Source: Scleromitrula shiraiana
Taxonomy: Eukaryota > Ascomycota > Leotiomycetes > Helotiales > Sclerotiniaceae
DNA: 64,000 nt
Reading direction: 5' to 3'
Assembly (NCBI GenBank): GCA_028455995.1
Contig: JABELC010000008.1
Coordinates: forward strand, 1,914,001 to 1,978,000
Under the pieces are notes generated by a model. The model saw nothing but the letters and a program-made list of their open reading frames with translations. It did not search any database and had not been told where the DNA came from. How positions within the stretch are numbered: position 1 is the first letter of the stretch; the number at the start of each line of letters is the position of its first letter. This document shows positions 57,305 to 64,000 of the stretch, piece after piece. The translations under genes and the position numbers were made by a program.

Positions 57305-58718
57305 ATGTCAACGACACGCCTTACATTCCTATATCCTCCCCTTTTCCGTTCAATTCGAGTCAGCGAACCTATTTCTCCAAAATTTCGAGCATGTTCTCAA
57401 CGTTCACATCGTCCGAGACACTTTTCTGGGAGTCATATAAAAGGGGAAATATTCGTTCAAAGACATGGCAAAGCTGTTGAGCCATATCTGAAAAGAGAAA
57501 CTGAGGATAATACAAAAGCCTTCCTACCGCAGAAAGAAGCAGAAGTTGAGGAGGAGGAAGAAAATGGCGAAGATAGCAGGGTTGTGAAAGGGGGCCAGAG
57601 CAATCCGCCGGAAAACGATAAAGAAACCAAAACGGAAAATCCAGAGAAGACACCATCTTCTTCAGCTCCGTTATCTGAAGAAACACAAGCCGCAGCCATA
57701 ATACCCGGCGATCCTGGCACCAAAAAGCCCAAACCAAAGAAAGGCCAAAAGGACAAGGAAGGGCCTGAAGAACTTACACCTCGTCAGCAAGCCGCAATCA
57801 ATACGAAGAATACTGTTGCACCTCTTGAAACTGTGTTACAAATGCCACCATCTGAATCCCTAGAATTGTCGAATTCTACGAGACCTCTGCATCTGCAAAC
57901 TCCGCCTTATGTTCACCATTTCGATACATATGCTTTGGTACAGCAGGTCCAGAGTGGGGGTTTTACAGACAAACAGAGTATCACTGCTATGAAGGCTGTG
58001 CGGGAATTGTTAGCTATCAATTTGGACGTTGCAAAGAAGGGACTTGTTAGCAAGAGTGATGTTGAAAATGTATGTCCCAATCATTACGCCAATTTTACCA
58101 TATATGTTGGGCGTCAGTAACTAATAAACGACAAACAGGAAACGTATCTTTTCCGAGCCGCATGTTCAGAACTCAGAACTGAAATTCAAAACAATCGAAA
58201 AGCAAACGAGGAGAAAATGCGCAGAGAACGAACACTTCTTCAGCACGAAGTCGATATCTTGAATCAAAAACTTAGTCAAGAGTTATTAACTCTCAAGGAT
58301 GATTTAAAGGGTATGTTTGATGATCGAAAAATGGCCGTAAGAACCGAACAGCGTTCCATGGAAAGTGCTGTAAGTTTCCCTAACCCCGTTTTTTTCCAAT
58401 TTCCATACTCACCCCGTACAGATCCAAGAGCTCAACTACAAAATCACCGTCATGCTTAACAGCGACAGTAAATCCGAAATCGAGGGACTCCGCTGGGTTC
58501 TAACCCGCAGATCAGTTATGGGTATACTATTCATGGCGTTCATGGTTCTTACCAGTTTGAGATATGCGAGTTACAAGAGCCACGAACATGAAGAGATGAG
58601 GCTGAAGATGGAGAGGGATTTAGAGAAAAAGCTTAATGGGGGTGGGGGTGGGGCTGGGGAAGAACTGGGTACGGATTTATCGCCTCAGGGGGCGGCCGAG
58701 ATTTTGGCTGCAAATTAG
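57305..58718 (+). CDS. FMP32: Mitochondrial DUF1640/CCDC90 family protein (FMP32)
   Basis: Mitochondrial inner-membrane protein; yeast Fmp32 is linked to cytochrome oxidase assembly and proline metabolism, and the animal homologue MCUR1 to calcium uptake. ATG 57305 (MSTTRLTFLYPPLFRSIRVS) yields an Arg/Ser-rich presequence; an upstream in-frame ATG at 57266 lacks that form. A low-complexity acidic/Lys/Pro linker is followed by the DUF1640 core: HHFDTYALVQQVQSGGFTDK, VRELLAINLDVAKKGLVS, then after an intron (58068-58138) ETYLFRAACSELRTEIQNNR and a long coiled coil. A second intron (58371-58422) leads to IQELNYKITVMLNSDSKSE, GLRWVLTRRSVMGILFMAFM (membrane segment) and a Lys-rich tail to TAG 58718. 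About 430 residues; the linker makes it longer than yeast. Confidence 0.9.
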
Positions 58719-59202
58719 ATGTGTGGCCAGATGGAGTGGAGTAGTTGGAGAAGATTATAGATAGATTCTGGTGGATATTTACACATCATGTTGCTGGGAT
58801 CTCTATCCTATCGCCACATATCTGAGTTGAGAAGACATTGGATACATCATATCGGCTCGATTTGGATTATATGCCATGACATTATCCGTAGCCTTAGCAA
58901 GATGATCCAATGCCACAAGAAAGAGTATCCAAGGTCCTCGTCCTCAAACTCCAAGCTTCTCATTTCATCAATCATGTTCGAACTTGAAGCTATGCACAAG
59001 TGTGCTATATAAAATTATCTGGAAACTTCATCCTAACCTGCAGTTCAAGCCAAATCAAAACGAGAACATATCTCTAGATCATCAGAGATGGATCAGTAGA
59101 CATCAAGTTGATCTCATTCCACTCATCGTATCTTTATTGCATGATAATTGATTACGAAACGTTTCAATCTTGTCTGACCAGTGTTGACACACACACCTCA
59201 TG
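58719..59202. other. Convergent intergenic region
   Basis: 3' flanks of FMP32 (+) and the CorA-like gene (-). No gene seen. Confidence 0.5.
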
Positions 59203-61116
59203 TCAGTGCATTATATTAAACCTGATTCCCATTATCCACAGTCTGCCGGGTCCCGCGGCATCTCTTGAACATTCCTCGGGCTGTTCCCAAATACCTAGGA
59301 GGCTGCGCTTTGGAATTGGAAGTGGTGGTCCTAGGGTCATTACATTATCTGTCCTTATGGTTGCCGACTGATGATCCTTATTGTTTTGAGAAAAGGGGTT
59401 TCCCGCACACATTCTTCTCCACAATTCAGATGCAAAGTCTGCAGCTTCGTTCGCAAAGAATGCTAGTGCAACCAGGGGCACGGAGACGGCGATGGTGATG
59501 GTGATGCCAACTATGAGGAGTTAGAGGTTAGAGATTATCACTTGTGTGAATACCTACGCAGTCTTGAAAAAGCCCATCCAGGACCATAGGAGAGATTTCC
59601 TGATGCGTCGTGTGGGAAGCTGAATATGTTCAGAGCGAAGAGAGATGTGAGGAATGTTATTGGTAGCTGGGGATCGTCAACCACGTTAGTTTGTATCGAA
59701 GCAGGAATTTTTGAGGCGAATGTCTTACAAATATGATTGTAACAACTGTGAACACCAATATTGTTCTGCCTTGTTTTGTTGTATCTTCGGATTCTTTTCG
59801 AGCCCATTTCGCCTCTGAGATGTTTGCATGTTTTTGTCGGAGATCCAACAGGTGATTGATCTAGATAATTTTCATATTGGTTTAATGGTTGAAATAGAGA
59901 TATTGAGAACAACATACATTCTTGTGAACCTCGCTAGCATTAAATACCATCTTTCGCACCTCTTAATTCAAGAGAGGGACGTTGCATAGATTTCGGTAAT
60001 GGCCGACAACGTTCGCAAGGTTTTCTTTATATTGTTGAAGGTTTGAGCTCTCAGTAGTTAGGAAAGTAAACGCATCTTCCAGAACGACATTCTGTTCTTT
60101 GATAACATCTTCGATGATACTTAGTTCGTCTTTTATGTCTTTTACTTCTTTTAGGAGATCTATTTCCTGCTGTATATCATACACCGTACTTTTATCCGCA
60201 TGGGTGTCTTCCAGTGTCTCCATAAATTTCTTAAATGATCTGACTTCGGTATATGCCTCGGAAGTTTCAGTTTCGATAGTCCCACAAGAATCAAGACAGA
60301 GTGTTAGATGATATGGAGCATACCGTCTTAGCAATCGCAGAAGCAAAAACATGAAAAAGTCGTTTTTTGTATTTCCCTATTTCAAGCTTCTTCTCGATCG
60401 TCTTCTTTGCATATAAAGCTATGATGAGAAGCACCATTTCAAAACCTGAAAGCGTTGTTGGCCGTCTATCCCTATCCCCAATATGGTCATCGATGAGCTT
60501 TTGTAGATTGATTGAGCCTCCATCCCACTGTTGCTGACTTGAAGTGATAATTGTATGTAGCATAACTAATGATTAATAATTCATACGTCATTATATTAGT
60601 TAAAAGAGCCTCTTACCATCGTCAGTTATAAAAATCAATAATTGATCAACCATACATAGAAGAAGTTCATCGTCTTTTGTGGTCTTGGACACTTTTTCTT
60701 CTTGATGTCGAAATAATACTTGGTCTATGCTCCTGTCCTCATTATCTTTCAACAAATGATAGTGAAACTGATCTAAAGTAACCGAGATGTGAATATTTCT
60801 ATCTTCCCGTTCTTCTTCTTGTCTAGAATGCTCTATCATGCGTTGATTCCAAGACTTCCACTCCCAGGGGATATCTCCAGAGTTGAGCAATCTGGATTTG
60901 GGTAATGTTTGCGAGCCGAAATAAAACTTTGTAAATTTCGGTTTTCCATAATCGTTTGAAGTTCTCTGATGTTTTATCTTGGTGAAGGAAAATTACGGAA
61001 ACATACTCATAATCAGAATGGTATCTAAGCTTGAGGGAAAGATACTTTACTGAAACTGCGACTCTGTAGCGTTCGGGGACGAGCAATTTTGATCTTCTTA
61101 CGCCAGAGATGATCAT
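59203..61116 (-). CDS. CorA-like (Mg2+ transporter-type) membrane protein, probable frameshift or incomplete N-terminus
   Basis: Member of the large fungal family with a C-terminal CorA-like two-helix membrane domain. Readable pieces in order: MIISGVRRSKLLVPERYRV (61116) to EIYKVLF; after a frame change, SQTLPKSRLLNSGDIPWEWK and DELLLCMVDQLLIFITDD; intron (about 60568-60616); TIITSSQQQWDGGSINLQKL; intron; DIQQEIDLLKEVKDIKDEL and ESSNLQQYKENLANVVGHYR; then NISEAKWARKESEDTTKQGR, TILVFTVVTIIF, LPITFLTSLFALNIFSFPHD (first helix, with ALN where CorA has GMN) and VPLVALAFFANEAADFASEL near the end. The change of frame at about 60930 has no good intron; a one-base shift would explain it. Family members often have long variable N-termini, so the true start may be upstream or lost. 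Function and ion are unknown. Confidence 0.62.
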
Positions 61117-62599
61117 TCTTCAAGTTTCTGCCCCCTGGTTGAACGATGAATCTATTCCGATTGATTAGGCAACAATGGAACACGGGGAAACTTTTCTTAC
61201 CTTAGCGAGTGGTCTTGGGTCTCTTGACGGAGTACCTATTTTCAATCAGACACCATATCGAAATATGGTGTTTCTCTTACCCTAAAGAATGGCCGGATGA
61301 AACGAGCCCGTTCGATGCAGCCAAGGATAGACTGTCGTTTATAAAAGTACGTAACTGCTGATACTCCTTCTTCGAGGAAAGGAATACATCTTATCCTTGG
61401 CCATTTTCGTCGTCGTTTTTATTACAATACACCGCATTTACCAAATCCTACAGCTGATCAGTATTTCGGTTGATATGTTAATCATGACACATTCTTACAT
61501 TCAACCTAACTGTTTCGATTTAATTTTCCCGACAAGTATTGAATATTCAGCTCGTCAATGGGCAACCGCGGATAAAGATATCCTTATCCGTATTAACCTG
61601 CAAAATCGCAAATATCCATGCCAAAGAAAACGCCCTGCTATCTTCCAAACCATGATATTTAATGGCATCCAACGAAAAATTCAAAACTCGCATCTCGAGC
61701 CTCGAAAACTATTGCGTCCTAGGCTCCTGACTCAAATCGAAATCCGACTCTTTATTATTATTTTATATGTCGAATCAAAATCTTCAATAAACCAATCAAT
61801 CATTCGATATGCTTCTCTAAAGGTTGAATTGTAAATAATTTCGAGTTTAAGATATCCAGTTCTTGACCTTGAAGGAACTTGAAATAAAAATATCGATTTG
61901 AGTATGAATATGCGCCGCTGTATCATTCAGTTAATCACGCGTTGCTCCAGTTGAGTGATATCTGATCGCAGATTGAATAACATGGTTGATGCCAAAGATG
62001 AGAGCCGGTCTATCACTGACTTCATGTTTGACAATTGTCAGATAAATGTTTTTGAGGATGATGTGCTGGAGTGGAGTGGATTGGGTTTCTACTCTTACCA
62101 GCCTTAAATGCCCAAGTGTGCTTACCCAGAATAGGTATATATTGATCCAGCGAGATATCGATCCCTGAATAGAGCTGTGTCAGTATGAGTGAAGGATAAG
62201 AATGTAGACGTGAAGAATGTTGGAGAAGAGAACTATGGATGCTTGATCGCAGAGCATCCATAACTTGTCCGGTTTGGCATGCTCTCATCTATATATTCAG
62301 CCCCACGATCACCACTATGAAATCGGGAATTTTGCATGTGAATGATCTTTCATCTTACTTATGTTACTATACTTCGAATTACACTCTAGAATTAATTTAA
62401 TGGTGATGAAAATCAATCCTTTTCAAATTGTACCTGGTGTTTGGAATCTTAAATGGTAGTAAAACAGAAATCTAAAAGATGGTTCAAGTTACAAGCGATC
62501 TAAAGTATAGAAATAGAATCCTCATGAAAGAAACAATCGTCCTCAATCAATTTATGATACGCAATGCCCTTCATAAATATATCCAATTTTAGATAGCTA
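61117..62599. other. Gene-poor interval
   Basis: Low-quality frames only; the 145-codon plus-strand frame at 61397-61834 is AT-biased and lacks motifs. It could contain the lost N-terminal region of the CorA-like gene. Confidence 0.45.
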
Positions 62600-62667
62600 A
62601 TGAGAGCAAAAGAAATCCCAAGGCCATTGAGAAAATGTATTCAAATCCAATCTAGCACAATGGTGGA

Positions 62668-62689
62668 GGGGGGGGGGGGGGGGGGGGGG
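62668..62689. repeat. 22-bp poly-G tract
   Basis: Uninterrupted run of G directly after TGGTGGA, inside the first copy of the diverged repeats. Likely length-polymorphic; the counted length may not be exact in an assembly. Confidence 0.8.
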
Positions 62690-62833
62690 ATGAATATACT
62701 CACATTCCAACTAATTGAACTTTTCAGTTCTCTCAACATCTTGAACGTAATCGTTCATGCAATATCGAGCTATTTTGTTTCGTTTTTTTTTTTGTTTTGC
62801 GGTTTTCCGCAGACTAGCCGTCGCTAGTGATTG

Positions 62834-62995
62834 TGAGCCTGGGTGAACTCCAAGCGTGGAGTGATTGAGATTGAGATTGATTGACAACTGCCGTCGTCTA
62901 AGATTGGGGATTTCGAGCCTGTGTGAACTCCAAGCGTGGCGTGATTGAGATTGAAATTGATCGACAACTACTGTCATCTAAGATTGAGGAGCGTT
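62834..62995. repeat. Two-copy 81-bp tandem repeat
   Basis: Two head-to-tail copies (62834-62914 and 62915-62995) each begin GAGCCTGKGTGAACTCCAAG and end TCTAAGATTGRGGA, with about 10 differences, so the duplication is fairly recent. The minus-strand frame across it is an artefact of the repeat. Confidence 0.85.
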
Positions 62996-64000
62996 AACAT
63001 TAACACATTAACGCATGTCTGTCGGGAACCTAACACAACACAATTAGCAAGAAGCAACAACTAAGACCACTGAACTAGATTAGATATAAAATATGCTTGA
63101 TTTGATAGAAGGCATGTTTATTATAATATATAATAGTGATGAACTCTATAATTAAAGCTGAGGAAAGGCGAAGAATAAATAGAGATCTAGGTATCAAGAT
63201 TGCACTCAAGTATAAGCACTTCGTGTGTTCTATCTAACAGTGCCACGCTGATATTGAGATAGACATGCAAAATACAAATAGAGGTGCAAGGAAAAAATAT
63301 ATCCTATCTAAGTCCAATCTAGTTCAGTGAGTGATGGATGATAAGATGGATGGATATACTTACTTTTCATTTCCAGCTGAGGCTCTCCAACTATGATCTG
63401 CCAACTAAGGTCCTAGATTCCTACTACTTTGTTTCGTTTGTGATTTTTGCGTTTTCGCTGTTTGAGTTAAAGTTTGCTCTCTGGTTTCTCAACCCAAGAT
63501 GTTTAGTTTAATATGATTTGTTGTGTTTGTGTTTCTTGCGCTAGTAAATTTGAATTTCGCTAGTAAATTTCAAGACGATTTTGAGTCTGACTGAGCTTTT
63601 CGACATCTGTTGTTGCCGACATCTGACACTACGCTAGCATAGTTAGTTAGTTGGAAAGTCAATTCAAGAAGTGATGGATAACCACTGAGCTAGATTGGAC
63701 TTTGACTTGGGTTCGTTTTATTTGACAAGTATGTGATAGCTTAAATATATAAAGACAACTGGCTTCATTAAAGTGAGAGAGTAGTCATGGAAGGTGAAGT
63801 GAGAGTCAGAGAAGATCTGTTTATAAATAAGACACACACTTATATTTCCAAACGAGTTGGAGGTTGTGAATCACCTTCCATGAGTTGGCAAATATCAAGA
63901 TGAGAAAAGTGAATAAAAAGTCGAGGTAAGAAGTAATATATGACCAAGTCCAGTCCCATTTGTTCAGTTAGTTTAATGATGGGAAAACAATGTACTTACT

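Larger units (their letters stand above)
62600..64000. repeat. Diverged ~650-bp direct repeats at the window end
   Basis: Similar landmarks recur at 615-670-bp spacing. CAAATCCAATCTAG at about 62643, CTAAGTCCAATCTAGTTCAG at about 63307 and CCAAGTCCAGTCCC at about 63943 are each followed by GATG-rich sequence and an ATAYTYACT-type box. TTTTGTTTCG/CTTTGTTTCG occurs at about 62773 and 63428. CCACTGARCTAGATT occurs at about 63067 and 63682. Copies are highly diverged and AT-rich; no transposon ORF is present. On the minus strand the ATACTTACT boxes read AGTAAGTAT, a perfect 5' splice site. The repeats may continue past the window. Confidence 0.55.

Noticed and set aside
61397..61834. 145-codon plus-strand frame
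   Set aside because: AT-biased, Ile/Gln-rich, no motif; overlaps another frame on the opposite strand. Treated as chance.
62711..62977. 88-codon minus-strand frame with internal repeat
   Set aside because: Its repetition simply reflects the 81-bp tandem DNA repeat and it contains the A/T homopolymer; no independent support for coding.
1..64000. CRISPR arrays, operons, ribosome binding sites, phage genes
   Set aside because: None seen and none expected: spliced eukaryotic genes throughout.

Overview
The window is nuclear DNA of a filamentous ascomycete. Genes are interrupted by short (about 50-90 bp, occasionally longer) GT-AG introns, intergenic DNA is AT-rich, and the conserved genes (LAS21, a Siz/PIAS SUMO ligase, RMP1, COG1, phosphoserine aminotransferase, FMP32) are of fungal type. 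The style fits a Leotiomycete such as a Sclerotiniaceae member, but that placement is inference; no rRNA or marker gene is present.

Layout. 0-13.6 kb is housekeeping: LAS21 (-), a small DUF2423-like basic protein (-), a Siz/PIAS SUMO E3 ligase (+), RNase MRP subunit RMP1 (-) and COG1 (+). About 13.7-47.6 kb is a secondary-metabolite gene cluster: SDR (-), cytochrome P450 (+), secreted berberine-bridge-type FAD oxidase (+), an orphan acyltransferase/vestigial enoylreductase protein (-), a non-reducing PKS (-), an NRPS-like A-T-R carboxylate reductase (-), a three-repeat Myb factor (-), an aldo-keto reductase homologue (-), a DMATS-type aromatic prenyltransferase (-), a secreted GMC oxidoreductase (+) and a LaeA-like/O-methyltransferase-type SAM enzyme (-). 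A 298-bp MITE with TTA target duplications sits at the distal edge. About 50-64 kb returns to ordinary genes: a hypothetical protein with an apparent frameshift, phosphoserine aminotransferase (-), an SDR (+), FMP32 (+) and a CorA-like membrane protein (-), followed by a gene-poor end with diverged ~650-bp repeats.

How the cluster could work (inference from domains): the NR-PKS (KS-AT-PT-ACP-ACP-CMeT-TE, no SAT) makes a C-methylated orsellinic-type aryl acid; the A-T-R enzyme reduces an aryl acid to the aldehyde; AKR/SDR adjust the oxidation level; P450, GMC and BBE oxidases oxidise methyl, alcohol or prenyl groups; the DMATS enzyme adds a dimethylallyl group; the methyltransferase may O-methylate; the Myb protein may be the local regulator. 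This enzyme set would suit a prenylated, C-methylated aryl aldehyde/alcohol (the zinniol/porritoxin structural class is one precedent for such a skeleton), but the product is not known from sequence alone.

The most unusual element is the AT-vestigial ER protein (21144-23319). It looks like a highly reducing PKS that has lost KS, DH, MT, KR and ACP, yet it keeps an intact spliced reading frame and a complete AT active site, next to an NR-PKS that has no starter-unit (SAT) domain.
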